This document shows positions 29,477 to 39,525 of a stretch of DNA of 49,146 bases, one piece after another. Position 1 is the first letter of the stretch. Each line of letters opens with the position of its first letter. The stretch comes from Thermoplasmatota archaeon (GTDB lineage Archaea; Thermoplasmatota; Thermoplasmata; Halarchaeoplasmatales; Halarchaeoplasmataceae). The notes beneath the pieces are model-generated. The model did no database searches. It worked only from the letters and a program-made list of their open reading frames with translations, and was not told the origin of the DNA. The position numbers and the translations under genes are program-made. The DNA is taken from assembly GCA_018334755.1 (NCBI GenBank), contig JAGXLI010000008.1:1-49146 (forward strand), read 5' to 3'.

Positions 29477-31288
29477 ATCAAGTTTTCCCTATTAGAACTC
29501 AAGGATGAAGAGGTCCTATCACTTTACCTAATAACCTCTATCCCTATCGTATTGGCGGTCATATTTTTGTTTCCAGAAGTATTTTATCTCTTTTCGAGAG
29601 ACATAGCCTATACTCTAGTAGCTCTGGGAACGGTTCTGATTGTACCCCTCATCTTTCGATACAGGGAGGAAATATTCGAGGAAATTGAAAATAATACCTG
29701 TGAACCGATGGATAATAAGACAATGCCTTATGCCTTCCTGGTGGTTCTTTCCGCTGCTATACTGATCAGGTTCTTACTCGGTCCTCTAAAAACCGGGGCT
29801 TACATCGACGAATTCTATCATCTTTTCTCCGGCCTGCATATCATGGAACACGGGACCACCGCCCAGGTATACAGGGGAAGCGGGGGATACTATAGAGGGC
29901 TTTATGTTTCTTACCTAGTCGCTTTTTTCTTTAACTCATTCGGCAAGAGCATATTCGTGGCTAGACTTGTACCTTTTTTAGTAGGGATGATGAATTTATT
30001 ACTTCTATATGTGCTTGCGAGAAGGATAACCGACCGGATCATCGCCTCTTTCGCCCTACTGATATTTTCCCTGGAACCCTTGATGATCTTCATCCATACC
30101 TATATCCGGGAATATGTGTTCATCCAGTTCTTTGCTATTTTGTCTTTACTGATACTGTTTTATCTTCGAAGAAGGTATTTACAAGATGGGTATTTCTCCC
30201 TAAATAAAAAAAATATCTTATCGATAGCGGGTCTTATCTTCTTCAACGGGATCTGCTTAGCATTCACAAACAGTCTCAATAAGTACAGTGCTATCTTAGT
30301 GGTCGTCCTTTTCGTCATCCTCTTTCTTCTAGAGATAAACTACGATAGATTGACTTCCTTGACTCACAGAAAAAAATTTGCCATTCTTATATCCCTTTTA
30401 GTGTTGGCAGTCATAACTGCCTTCACCTTCAGAGATATACAGAAAGTGATTTTGGGTGGGGTCTTCGTACACGGTATGTCTTTAAAACCCGGACCCTTCA
30501 GTTTTACTGGCCGTTTGTTGTACACCTACGGTCCATTCTTGATCCTTTTCATCATAGGCGGATCGATGGCCTGGAAAGAGAAGGATAAAGAGCTATTATA
30601 CCTGACTAGCATATTCCTCATCATCTACCTACTATACGAATTCTCCAACATCAATTGGACGATAGAGGGGAGATTCATAGCATTTAGTTTACCCATCTTT
30701 TTTATAGTTGCTAGTAAAGGTATCCCGGTACTTTTCGAAGGTCTTAATCGATTCTTAGAAAGGTTTACTGGGCCAACAAAGTTCCCCAGCAACCAGCTAT
30801 TTTCAGGTTTTGTACTGATGATCGTTCTGATAGCGGCTCTTTTCTCGGCCTATCCGGCTCCAGAATCAGATGATGCCCCTAGTCTGCCAGGACCTCCTTA
30901 CAAGGACTGGGGTGAAGCTACTAGTTATCTACGTCAGCACGTTCGAAGGAACGACACGGTCATATCCATCCCAGCGCACGGTGCCGAATTCAGTGGGCCG
31001 AAACCAGACTATACCATAATGACCGGAGATTGGGATTACGCCAACAGGACTAGGGGCTACAGAGATGGTCAACTTGTCTATCTGATGACCGGCACTCCGG
31101 TCCTCAATTCTACGGAAGAATTGAATAAAGTTTTCAATGAGAGTGACAGGATCTGGATAATCTACTCGGCCGATTATCTTTCTAAGTGGAGCAACGATAG
31201 GATAGTTGACTTCGTGAAAAATAGAACCACGAGGGTTAAACGATCGAAGAACTGGGTTCGGGTTCAAGTACTAGTCTATCAGAAGTGA
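29477..31288 (+). CDS. GT-C family membrane glycosyltransferase (PMT-like)
   Basis: The ORF track gives 578 residues from a TTG at 29552, but the frame is open upstream for 25 more codons. A strong AGGTGA lies just before ATC at 29477, giving MKFSLLELKDEEV before the first helix, a natural membrane-protein start. No ATG, GTG or TTG exists in that stretch, so either ATC is the start or the protein begins at 29552. It has about twelve helices. The first outer loop GAYIDEFYHLFSG holds the acidic pair of GT39/PMT-like enzymes, and a soluble C-terminal domain of about 110 residues follows. Such enzymes use polyprenyl-phosphate sugars on the outer face. Confidence 0.8.
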   Translation: MKFSLLELKDEEVLSLYLITSIPIVLAVIFLFPEVFYLFSRDIAYTLVALGTVLIVPLIFRYREEIFEEIENNTCEPMDNKTMPYAFLVVLSAAILIRFLLGPLKTGAYIDEFYHLFSGLHIMEHGTTAQVYRGSGGYYRGLYVSYLVAFFFNSFGKSIFVARLVPFLVGMMNLLLLYVLARRITDRIIASFALLIFSLEPLMIFIHTYIREYVFIQFFAILSLLILFYLRRRYLQDGYFSLNKKNILSIAGLIFFNGICLAFTNSLNKYSAILVVVLFVILFLLEINYDRLTSLTHRKKFAILISLLVLAVITAFTFRDIQKVILGGVFVHGMSLKPGPFSFTGRLLYTYGPFLILFIIGGSMAWKEKDKELLYLTSIFLIIYLLYEFSNINWTIEGRFIAFSLPIFFIVASKGIPVLFEGLNRFLERFTGPTKFPSNQLFSGFVLMIVLIAALFSAYPAPESDDAPSLPGPPYKDWGEATSYLRQHVRRNDTVISIPAHGAEFSGPKPDYTIMTGDWDYANRTRGYRDGQLVYLMTGTPVLNSTEELNKVFNESDRIWIIYSADYLSKWSNDRIVDFVKNRTTRVKRSKNWVRVQVLVYQK

Positions 31289-31299
31289 AAAACCGATAA

Positions 31300-32208
31300 T
31301 CACTTTTCTTCTTTTCCTTTTCTCAGATTAGACCATAGGAACAATATCAAGTGAGAGATCAACTTGATCAACAGTACTTTGACCCTCTCGGACGGTTCGG
31401 TCTGCGACCTTATATTAGGGGGTTCGTAATCCTCGGCGAATTCGTAAAGCTGAGGGTACTGTTCTATAAGGAGATCCTTCTGTTCGCTCTGTCTTAAGGT
31501 CTTTCTCGTCAGGTATTCTCTAAATCCAGAGATATAATCGTGATATATGATCACCTTCGGATAATAGATTATCCTATCTTTCTCGACCCCGTTCTTCACT
31601 AACCGATAAGTGACCTCGGTACCCTCGTGTCCTCCGGATCCTGCTAGTTCCTCGTTGAACCCCCCTATATCTAGGAGATATTCTTTTTTAAATGATGAAT
31701 TTCCTTCGGTGTCTATGAGATAGGGATGCGGTTCATCTCCTAAGTCGTAGTGAGGAGCTAGTCTACTGAATATATCGTCACCTTTGGGGATGATCTTTCC
31801 TCTCAATGCTACTATGTCGTACTTTCTATGAGCTTTAAGATTCTCTTCGACGAAATCCTTCCTCGGGATCCCGTCGTCATCCAAGAAGATCAGTATATCA
31901 CCTTGAGCCATATTCGCCCCTATATTCCTACCTATAGTGAGGCCGTAATTTTTCTTCATGACGACGTATCTGGTGACACTTTTATGCCTCTGAAGCATCT
32001 CTTTTACGGGCCAGTCCGTGCCGTTATCTATTATTATCGTTTCAAACCTCTTTACCGTCTGATCATCGAGAGAATTCAATAGTTCTCTAAGGTCGTCCTT
32101 TTCGGGTTCGTAGATGACGGTAACGAGGGTAGCCTTGATTCTAGGTCCCGGCTCATGTAGATCATATATTTTTTCTATCTCTTCTGAGTACTTATCTCCT
32201 AACTCCAT
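31300..32208 (-). CDS. Glycosyltransferase, GT2 family
   Basis: A 302-residue GT-A-fold transferase. VTVIYEPEKDDLRELLNSL starts the nucleotide-binding fold, ILIFLDDDGIPRKDF holds the metal-binding DDD, and GGFNEELAGSGGHEGTE the acceptor/catalytic region. The C-terminus carries a hydrophobic stretch (LISHLILFLWS) that may attach it to the membrane. It lies 23 bases after the flippase gene on the same strand. Confidence 0.92.
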   Translation of the reverse strand: MELGDKYSEEIEKIYDLHEPGPRIKATLVTVIYEPEKDDLRELLNSLDDQTVKRFETIIIDNGTDWPVKEMLQRHKSVTRYVVMKKNYGLTIGRNIGANMAQGDILIFLDDDGIPRKDFVEENLKAHRKYDIVALRGKIIPKGDDIFSRLAPHYDLGDEPHPYLIDTEGNSSFKKEYLLDIGGFNEELAGSGGHEGTEVTYRLVKNGVEKDRIIYYPKVIIYHDYISGFREYLTRKTLRQSEQKDLLIEQYPQLYEFAEDYEPPNIRSQTEPSERVKVLLIKLISHLILFLWSNLRKGKEEK

Positions 32209-32231
32209 CTTTCTCCTCTAGTATATATGAT

Positions 32232-33722
32232 TCAAAATTGTGCCCATATCTCCTTAATGTTATTTATGGGTTTCCAGGACGTTTTTTTGTCTGCTAAGAA
32301 TGCCAAACCAAGATAAATCATGGCTCCTATAATGATTTCGTACAGCAGGAAGAAAATATCGTATCTCTGGATGAATATCTTTGATATCCATATGCCGGCG
32401 ACCATCGTTCCAGAGATCAGGATAGGTATCATTATGTACTTGAAGAGCTTCTTCTTTTTCAACTTAGTTTCCGTCGTTATATAGTACGCGGTTATCAGAT
32501 TGGCTAGAGATATACTTATGACCAAAGCTGTGCTGATCCCCACGATACCGCGCCAGAGGGAGAACGGATATATCAGAATCACTATGAATATTAACTCTAC
32601 AATGTGTATCCTTGTGGAGATATGAGGTTTACCTATTGCCTTGAAGACCGGGCCGGCTGTGGATGCAAGGGCCCTGATAAGCCCCCAGATGCTCAGTATC
32701 TGCATGGGTAATATTATGGCCTCCCATTTTTCTCCTAGGATCACGATGGTGAACTCTGGCGCTATCGCGATAATGCCAAAAGAGATAGGAAATGTAATGA
32801 AAGAGATGACGAAGAATACTTTTTTGAATGCGACCTTCAATTTCTTTATATTATCTTGTATCTTGGAATAAGCAGGGAAAAGTACCCTTGTTATAGTATG
32901 GCTGATCTCGGTAGCGGGGGCATTCGAGATACGATAAGCGAGTTGATAGAAACCCAGCGCGGTCACACCTAGGATCCTACCGACGAATATATCGTCACCC
33001 TGGGTCAGGAAGAACGTTATGATGCTGCTGGCCATTATCCATTTGCCGAATGTGAACATTTCTGAAATTTTGTCTATCTTGAATTCCAGACTCGGTTGAT
33101 GTGGATGTATGAAATATGACATCACCATAGATATCAGGGCCCCTGAAACTGTTCCATAAACAAGGGCCCAAACGTTCTGAAGTAGGTAAGCTAGTGAGAC
33201 AGTGATGACAAATGCAGGTAGCACTTTACTCAGATCTAAAACAAATTTCTTTTTGAACTGTAATTCTTTCCTGAAGAAGACGACACCTATGTTTCTCATA
33301 CCTCTGAAGATCAAGACCAGGCCAAAAACCCTCAAGATATCAACGGCCCTCGGTTCATTGAAAAAGGCGGCGATCAGCGGTGCAACCGCGAAGAGGACCA
33401 GATACAGAGCGAAACCCCGAAGCACCAAAACTGTCCAGGCTGAATTAAGGTGTTCTTTAACATCCTCTTTTTTCTGTATTATAGACTCTTGAAATCCGGT
33501 TTTGGTAAAAACTTTGAGGATCTCTATAGTGAGTAGAGATATACCTAGAAGTCCAAAATCTTTTGGGACTAGGATACGAGCGATTATGATTATCTGAAGG
33601 AATGAAAGCCCTCGGGTAGATATCCGGCTGATTAGACTCCAAATCCCACTTCTAACGGTTTTCTGAGGTATAGAACCGCCGGATCCGCGTAGACTCTTGA
33701 GTTTTTCTTTGATCATCAGCAC
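32232..33722 (-). CDS. MOP-family polysaccharide flippase (Wzx-like)
   Basis: A 496-residue protein with about twelve to fourteen helices. GIWSLISRISTRGLSFLQIIII and RILVPKDFGLLG are the usual start of O-antigen/teichuronic-acid flippases, and FGKWIMASSIITFF opens the second half. It would move lipid-linked glycans across the membrane for the transferases encoded around it. It is followed by the GT2 gene and preceded by the three GT-C paralogues. Confidence 0.92.
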   Translation of the reverse strand: MLMIKEKLKSLRGSGGSIPQKTVRSGIWSLISRISTRGLSFLQIIIIARILVPKDFGLLGISLLTIEILKVFTKTGFQESIIQKKEDVKEHLNSAWTVLVLRGFALYLVLFAVAPLIAAFFNEPRAVDILRVFGLVLIFRGMRNIGVVFFRKELQFKKKFVLDLSKVLPAFVITVSLAYLLQNVWALVYGTVSGALISMVMSYFIHPHQPSLEFKIDKISEMFTFGKWIMASSIITFFLTQGDDIFVGRILGVTALGFYQLAYRISNAPATEISHTITRVLFPAYSKIQDNIKKLKVAFKKVFFVISFITFPISFGIIAIAPEFTIVILGEKWEAIILPMQILSIWGLIRALASTAGPVFKAIGKPHISTRIHIVELIFIVILIYPFSLWRGIVGISTALVISISLANLITAYYITTETKLKKKKLFKYIMIPILISGTMVAGIWISKIFIQRYDIFFLLYEIIIGAMIYLGLAFLADKKTSWKPINNIKEIWAQF

Positions 33723-33762
33723 TAAACGGTAAATTAAATCTTTTATTTATAATTACCATCCT

Positions 33763-35307
33763 TTAACTACATCTTTCATCGAGTTCTTTGAATAATCTTT
33801 TAAACTTATCTTCCATGACAAACATGTAGATCATCCATAGTATCAATAAGGACGATACACTCGAGAATAGAAAAGCGCTGTAAGTCGTTAATGGATCGGG
33901 ATATGACGGTAATGCTCTGAGAGCTCTAGCAAAAGACAGAGACAAGATGACTCCAATGTAGATCGAAAATACCCTTTTATCCCTAACAGCATAAAACAGG
34001 AAAGTCGGGAGCAGAATAAGATAATACTCCCAATGTATTTTGGGATACATGATGAGAAAGAAAGCCAAGGTAGAAGTGAAAATCAGCATAATATCCCAAT
34101 CTTTCTTATAACCGGTGTATAAGATCCCTAATTCCACTATCCCTATGAAAGCCAATATGATATTATGATCGATGATAGATTCTGATATCAACGGTGTCGA
34201 GGATAAAGTTACCCATATCGAAACTCCTCCTAATGTGGTTTTTGATGCAGATCCGCCGTAAAAACTGATGAACCAGAGTGACTTCGGGCCCCATAAAAAG
34301 TAAAAGAAAGACATCAGCGATAACGCAACCGCTGCAGAGATCCCTACATGCCGAAGCCTTTCATTGAATCTATTATCCCTGTCAAACAACTGAGCCGGGA
34401 TCAAAAAACCGGTCCATACTTTAGTTATCGAGCCCAGACCGATAGAGATGGCCCCCAATTTTTTTCTTCTTTTGATGAGCAATAACAGGGACAAGATGAC
34501 CGTAAAAGCAATTATCCCTTCATCTTGAAACAGGGTATAGATTGATATCGGGTTCGCTATGAACAGTAATGATGAAAAGAACGCCTTATTTTCGTCCCAA
34601 TCTCTGAACATATAAAATAATAGAAGAGCGTCCACTAATATGAAAAGTGCAAAGTAGATATAAAAGGAAAGGAAATAGCCCCCGAATTCCGCCGAGGGAG
34701 CGAGAACCGTCGGAGGTATGAAAAAGAAATGGATCAAAGGAGGTGGACCCGTCCTGACCTCTTCGTAAACATTGCCCCCTTCTATTATGACCGACGCCCT
34801 TTTGTAGAACCTCGGAAGATCTGATTTATCTACTCTAAAATAGAAGTGTATTTTTCCATTTCTTTCGAACGTTTTATTGGCTTTCCATGTTTCGTCGTCG
34901 CCTTCGCTTTCCTGCGCAGAATGATGTAGGCGCACCAGATCTTGGGTGCCCCAGCTCGTATTGTAATAAACGGTCACCTGACCGACATGGACCCTGGCAG
35001 TGTAATTTTCGGCTTTCCACTTGAAGTTCAATGGTTTTCCCTCTTCCACCTCTCTCACGTATCTACCTTGAGTGATATTAGCTTCTGGATAGACAGTAAC
35101 GTTCCAATCTTCTCTATCCGCATCGATAGGAGATGAAGATTCAGGATAGTAAGAAAACTGGGTCCTGCGATGGATAGAAGTATAGACAGCTATCGAAGGT
35201 ATGAATATGAGGGCCCAGACCACGATCAATACGAAAATCTTTTTTTTGGTGGACCATCCCTCTACGGCCTTCAAGATCCCCGTGTACAGATCTTTAATAT
35301 TTTTCAT
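33763..35307 (-). CDS. GT-C-like membrane protein, tandem paralogue 3
   Basis: A 514-residue protein, third of three tandem relatives. It has one N-terminal helix (about residues 22-44), an extracytoplasmic domain of about 130 residues with beta-strand character (NFKWKAENYTARVHVG), then the shared motif RTGPPPLIHFFFIPPT and about ten helices. Shared polar motifs in the membrane part are NPISIYTLFQDE and KIHWEYYLILLP. The layout fits a polyprenyl-phosphate sugar transferase, though the family is not named here. It lies 38 bases after paralogue 2. Confidence 0.72.
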   Translation of the reverse strand: MKNIKDLYTGILKAVEGWSTKKKIFVLIVVWALIFIPSIAVYTSIHRRTQFSYYPESSSPIDADREDWNVTVYPEANITQGRYVREVEEGKPLNFKWKAENYTARVHVGQVTVYYNTSWGTQDLVRLHHSAQESEGDDETWKANKTFERNGKIHFYFRVDKSDLPRFYKRASVIIEGGNVYEEVRTGPPPLIHFFFIPPTVLAPSAEFGGYFLSFYIYFALFILVDALLLFYMFRDWDENKAFFSSLLFIANPISIYTLFQDEGIIAFTVILSLLLLIKRRKKLGAISIGLGSITKVWTGFLIPAQLFDRDNRFNERLRHVGISAAVALSLMSFFYFLWGPKSLWFISFYGGSASKTTLGGVSIWVTLSSTPLISESIIDHNIILAFIGIVELGILYTGYKKDWDIMLIFTSTLAFFLIMYPKIHWEYYLILLPTFLFYAVRDKRVFSIYIGVILSLSFARALRALPSYPDPLTTYSAFLFSSVSSLLILWMIYMFVMEDKFKRLFKELDERCS

Positions 35308-35345
35308 CCATAATCCTAATTTTCACTTCGCTTATATCTTTTTGG

Positions 35346-36878
35346 CTATCTGTCTTTAAAATCGATATCGGAGATGTTCCCACCTTCCTTATAAATACTG
35401 ACTAAGACATAGATGAAGGAAGCAGCCAAAAGTAAAGAGGCGAAGAACGCTAGGATGACCGGAACGCTGTCAGACCTGAGAAGAAGCATCGTGATGGAAG
35501 ACAATGCCGTTATGATATAAAACAAGATCAGATACCTTTGCTCTTCAGTTGCTAGTATACTCAAAAATGGTAGAACGAGCAGGACATATTCCCAGTGAAT
35601 TTTTGGGTAAAAAGCCAAGAAGATGATGATGAAGGAAACGAGAGCCGAAACTGGTCTCCAGTTTCTCTTCCAGGCCAGCCACCATATCAAGAGTTCTGCC
35701 AAAAGTATGCCGAGCAAGATCATACTGGTTGGAAGGACCTCAGCGTTTACCTTGAATAGCTTCAGTCCAAGATTCCAGATAGATATACCGCCGAGGTTTT
35801 TCTTGCCCGCCGTCCCCCCATAGAAGGTCAGGAACCAAAGGACTTTTTCACCCCACATGAATACGAAGAGCAAAAAGATAGATAGTCCCGATAGTATCAT
35901 CGTCAGTAGAGTTTTGATCTCTCTCAAACCCTCATATAAAAAGAATATCGGTATCCAAAACGCAGTCCAGACCTTGGCAACGGTTCCAAGTCCGACGGCT
36001 GCAGAGGAAAGATACTTTTTCCCTCTGAGTATCAAGAATAACGGTAAGATCATCAAAAACACGATGATCGGCTCGTCCTGGTGTACCGTAAATACTGTTA
36101 TAGGATTCAAAATAAATATCATGGACGATAGAAATGCCTTGGATTCATCGAATTCCCTCAGACTGAAGAATAAAAGGAAAGCACTGAGAAGCACGAACAG
36201 GGAGAAATAAATATTGAAGGAGAGAAAGGCCCCGCCGAGTGCGACCGGGGCCGATAATACAGTGGGAGGGATGAATAAGAAGTGGATCAGCGGAGGTGGG
36301 CCCGTTCGAGCTTCCTCATAAGGATTTTCACCCTCTAAGATGAGGGATGCTCTCCTTTCGAAGGTGGGTATGTCAGTCCTACCCACTCTAAAATAGTATC
36401 TTATCCCTTTATCTTCATCAAAGGTTACGTTCTTACCCCAGACCTCTTCAGTCGAATTTTCGTGTTCTTTTCTCAACCTGATCGTTTTTAATTCACTCGA
36501 GCCGTTCTCTTCGTATAAGATATCCACGGCACCGATATGAGAAGACTTTTCTGGACTTTTCTTCCAGATCCATTCAAATCCTATTTCATCCCCCGCCGTG
36601 GCGTTGAGAAGAAACCACCCCCGGTCAGTTTGCTCTTCCATAGATAAAGGTCTAGTCCTAACGTCCCAGTCCGGCGGATCATAATCCTCCGGGCCTCTTT
36701 TTACAGGATAGAAATGGTAATGTTCATCCCTCTGCATGTAAGAATGGTCGACCGTCAAAGGAACAAATATGATCATCCAGATTAAGAGCAAAACGATGAT
36801 CTTTTGCTTTGAAGATAAACTGTTGAGTTTTTCCAATATATTTTTCAGAGAGAGATCTTCAGGTGAGATCATTTTCAA
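35346..36878 (-). CDS. GT-C-like membrane protein, tandem paralogue 2
   Basis: A 510-residue relative of its neighbours with the same order: N-terminal helix, outer beta-rich domain, RTGPPPLIHFLFIPPT, then about ten helices with NPITVFTVHQDE and KIHWEYVLLVLP. The His-Gln-Asp-Glu motif in an outer or membrane loop is a candidate active site. Its start overlaps the stop of paralogue 1 by four bases (ATGA), so the two are co-translated. Confidence 0.72.
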   Translation of the reverse strand: MKMISPEDLSLKNILEKLNSLSSKQKIIVLLLIWMIIFVPLTVDHSYMQRDEHYHFYPVKRGPEDYDPPDWDVRTRPLSMEEQTDRGWFLLNATAGDEIGFEWIWKKSPEKSSHIGAVDILYEENGSSELKTIRLRKEHENSTEEVWGKNVTFDEDKGIRYYFRVGRTDIPTFERRASLILEGENPYEEARTGPPPLIHFLFIPPTVLSAPVALGGAFLSFNIYFSLFVLLSAFLLFFSLREFDESKAFLSSMIFILNPITVFTVHQDEPIIVFLMILPLFLILRGKKYLSSAAVGLGTVAKVWTAFWIPIFFLYEGLREIKTLLTMILSGLSIFLLFVFMWGEKVLWFLTFYGGTAGKKNLGGISIWNLGLKLFKVNAEVLPTSMILLGILLAELLIWWLAWKRNWRPVSALVSFIIIFLAFYPKIHWEYVLLVLPFLSILATEEQRYLILFYIITALSSITMLLLRSDSVPVILAFFASLLLAASFIYVLVSIYKEGGNISDIDFKDR

Positions 36879-38431
36879 GCTTCTACCTCCTTTCGACCCC
36901 AGATCTCATCCAGCTCCATCCTATAAATCTTTTTATCTCTCATGAACAGGAATACATGGTACAAAAGAAGGAAAAGTACCAAAGTGTTCAAAAGCGCCAT
37001 CAGGATCGAAGGTACAAAAAAGGAAGTGGATGCAAAGAACATCATCAGGTATATAGTCGAAACGATACTGACGAAGGCGAAGAACAGCCGTTTATCCCTC
37101 ACGGTAAAATATAATAGGAAAGGGAAGAGGATTATATAATAATCCCAGTGGATCTTTACGTATAATCCGAAAAAGACACACAAGAGAGAAGTCAAAGTCA
37201 TCAGTGGCGGCCGATCCTTTTTATATGCCAGGTAAAGGATGAGCAACTCGAGCGCCCCTATACACACTAAAATGGATGTCCGGGGGAGGTCCTGTGAACT
37301 CATGGAAAAGACGTCTAACCAGCGGCCCCAGAAGGAAAGAGGACCCAGACCCATGACTTCAGTGGTGCCGGAATACTGGCTTAAAAACCAGATACTATTG
37401 GAGCCCCAGAGAAGATAGAAAAACAGGAATATAGAGGAAGTTACCAAAACGCCGGAAAAGACGTGCTTTAAACGCTTTTTTAAGCCCAGTTCTTTTCTGA
37501 GCAGATATATCGGGAAGATGAAACCTCCCCATATCTTCACTGGTATAGAGATACCCGCAAGTATCGAAGATATTTTATCCCGCTTTTTTATCAAGAACAG
37601 CAGGGGTAAGAGCATCGTGAAAGCCACTATGGCCTCATCCTGGTGGATGTTGAAGATGGTGACTGGGTTTACCATGAACAACAGGGACATCAAGAATGCT
37701 TTTGACTTTCCGAATTCTTTGAAACCTGAGAAGAGCAGTAAAGAATCAAAGAGTATGAAGATAGAAAAATAAAGGATGAACGAGAGATAGGCGCCTCCGG
37801 CTTCGGGAGACAGTGTCATCAAAGTGGGGGGTATGAAGAACAGATGGATCAGCGGCGGCGGACCCGTCCTGACTTCTTCGTATATGTTTTTTCCTTCTAG
37901 AAGCACGGAGGTGCGCCTATGAAATATAGATATGTCGTCCTTATCCACGCGGTAGTAATATTTCAAGGTCCCTTCATCCTTAAAGGTCTTTTCAGCAGCC
38001 CATGACGTCACATCCCCGGCCCGATGAACGTTTTTTAGTCGTATCACTCCTTCCGTTCCGTTCAATTCGTAGTACACGTTTATCCTGCCGATGTGTCTGG
38101 AAGAATCATAGTCCCAAGCGGTCCAGTTGAACTCGACAGTTGTCCGATTCTGGATCGGTTTTACAAAACGTTCTCCGGCTGCCTCCTCCATAGATTGCGG
38201 CAGTGTGGTCACGTTGTAATCCTTGTTATCAAAATCCATGGGATTAGCGGCTTCAGGATAATAGGCGTAGTACTCCTCAGACTGGCCAATAGATAAAAAG
38301 AAGGTAGCGGGTAAGTAAAGTAGAAGCCATACTATGATCAAGATCAAGATGAGTTTTTTGAACGATAGAGATTCTAACCTTGAAGTTAGGCTCTCGAACA
38401 AAGATCGTAACTTTTCCCAACTTCTTTCCAT
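36875..38431 (-). CDS. GT-C-like membrane protein, tandem paralogue 1
   Basis: A 518-residue protein, first of the tandem set. One helix (about residues 27-48) is followed by an outer domain of about 130 residues (VEFNWTAWDYDSSRHIG), then RTGPPPLIHLFFIPPT and multiple helices with NPVTIFNIHQDE and KIHWDYYIILFP. The C-terminus is cytosolic and charged. Divergent from the LPG-synthase-TM gene, from which about 105 bases of promoter sequence separate it. Confidence 0.72.
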   Translation of the reverse strand: MERSWEKLRSLFESLTSRLESLSFKKLILILIIVWLLLYLPATFFLSIGQSEEYYAYYPEAANPMDFDNKDYNVTTLPQSMEEAAGERFVKPIQNRTTVEFNWTAWDYDSSRHIGRINVYYELNGTEGVIRLKNVHRAGDVTSWAAEKTFKDEGTLKYYYRVDKDDISIFHRRTSVLLEGKNIYEEVRTGPPPLIHLFFIPPTLMTLSPEAGGAYLSFILYFSIFILFDSLLLFSGFKEFGKSKAFLMSLLFMVNPVTIFNIHQDEAIVAFTMLLPLLFLIKKRDKISSILAGISIPVKIWGGFIFPIYLLRKELGLKKRLKHVFSGVLVTSSIFLFFYLLWGSNSIWFLSQYSGTTEVMGLGPLSFWGRWLDVFSMSSQDLPRTSILVCIGALELLILYLAYKKDRPPLMTLTSLLCVFFGLYVKIHWDYYIILFPFLLYFTVRDKRLFFAFVSIVSTIYLMMFFASTSFFVPSILMALLNTLVLFLLLYHVFLFMRDKKIYRMELDEIWGRKEVEA

Positions 38432-38537
38432 CTCGCCCTTCGAACTGGTTTAATTTATATAGGTTTTATCTTCACTCAAAATTGAGAGAAAGAATCACCC
38501 ATAATTAAATACCTCTCCTTCAATCAAGGTTCGAATC

Positions 38538-39506
38538 ATGAAAGAGAAGTCTAAAGAAAGGATTAAGACCGTCTTAAAGATCATGGTCAGCGTCGGATTG
38601 ATATCCTATATCATCTACAACGCCGGCCCCTACAAGATCTGGTCCCATATACAGAGAACGAACAAGATATTTTTCTTCATAGTTCTACTGATGGCGATCG
38701 TTAAAGTTGCAATAAGCGCTAAAAAGTGGCAGATATTGCTGAAAGCGAAGGATGAGATAAACAATTTTTTCTACGTTTGGAAGGTCTACTACATCGGGAC
38801 TTTCTTCAACATGTTCCTTCCGACTAACGTGGGAGGCGATGTGGTGAAGGCGCACAAGATGTCAAAGGTTTCAGAGAACACCATCGAAGCCTATTCTTCC
38901 GTCTTCATGGAAAGGTTCACCGGTATCATAGCGATCCTCAGCCTTGCCACTGTTTCTACAACGTTTTACCTGAGCGAGTTACCCTTCGAAATAATACTGA
39001 CGATCTACGGAGTTTTCCTCCCTCTGATAGTCATCTCGTTTATCATGATATCTACGAAAAGATCCGTAAGATTATTGCGGGGTCTATTCGAAAAGGTCTT
39101 CAGCAGGTTCAATCCTTTCTCGATAAAAGAAAAATTGATCAAACTACTGAGATCCATAAATCTTTACACGAAAAAGAAAAAAGCCCTTGGTTATTCTATA
39201 TTCATATCGTTCATCTTTCACACCCTCTTGATCCTGAGCAATTATATACTCGCTCTCTCGATCGGATTAGATATCTCTTTGCATTATTTCTTCATCTTCA
39301 TCCCTATAAGTGCTATACTTCTTTTCTTACCGATATCGATCAGGGGCTTCGGCGTGAGAGAAGTTTTATACGTATACTTCTTCACCCCGGTAGGAGCTAC
39401 GGCGGCTCAAGCTGTTTCCCTCTCTTTTCTGGTCCAATTGGTGAGTATAATCAGTTCGCTGATCGGGGGATCCGTTTATCTCGCCTCCCAGAGAGAGAAT
39501 GTGTGA
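38538..39506 (+). CDS. LPG-synthase-TM / UPF0104 family membrane protein
   Basis: A 322-residue protein with eight or nine helices. FLPTNVGGDVVKAHKMSK and PISIRGFGVREVLYVYFF are the two diagnostic motifs of this family. Members include AglD-region and other lipid-linked glycan transport proteins, plus the membrane part of lysyl-phosphatidylglycerol synthase. There is no fused aminoacyl-transfer domain. Context suggests a role in moving lipid-linked sugars. Confidence 0.88.
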   Translation: MKEKSKERIKTVLKIMVSVGLISYIIYNAGPYKIWSHIQRTNKIFFFIVLLMAIVKVAISAKKWQILLKAKDEINNFFYVWKVYYIGTFFNMFLPTNVGGDVVKAHKMSKVSENTIEAYSSVFMERFTGIIAILSLATVSTTFYLSELPFEIILTIYGVFLPLIVISFIMISTKRSVRLLRGLFEKVFSRFNPFSIKEKLIKLLRSINLYTKKKKALGYSIFISFIFHTLLILSNYILALSIGLDISLHYFFIFIPISAILLFLPISIRGFGVREVLYVYFFTPVGATAAQAVSLSFLVQLVSIISSLIGGSVYLASQRENV

Positions 39507-39525
39507 AGGAACACAGGTAATGTGT

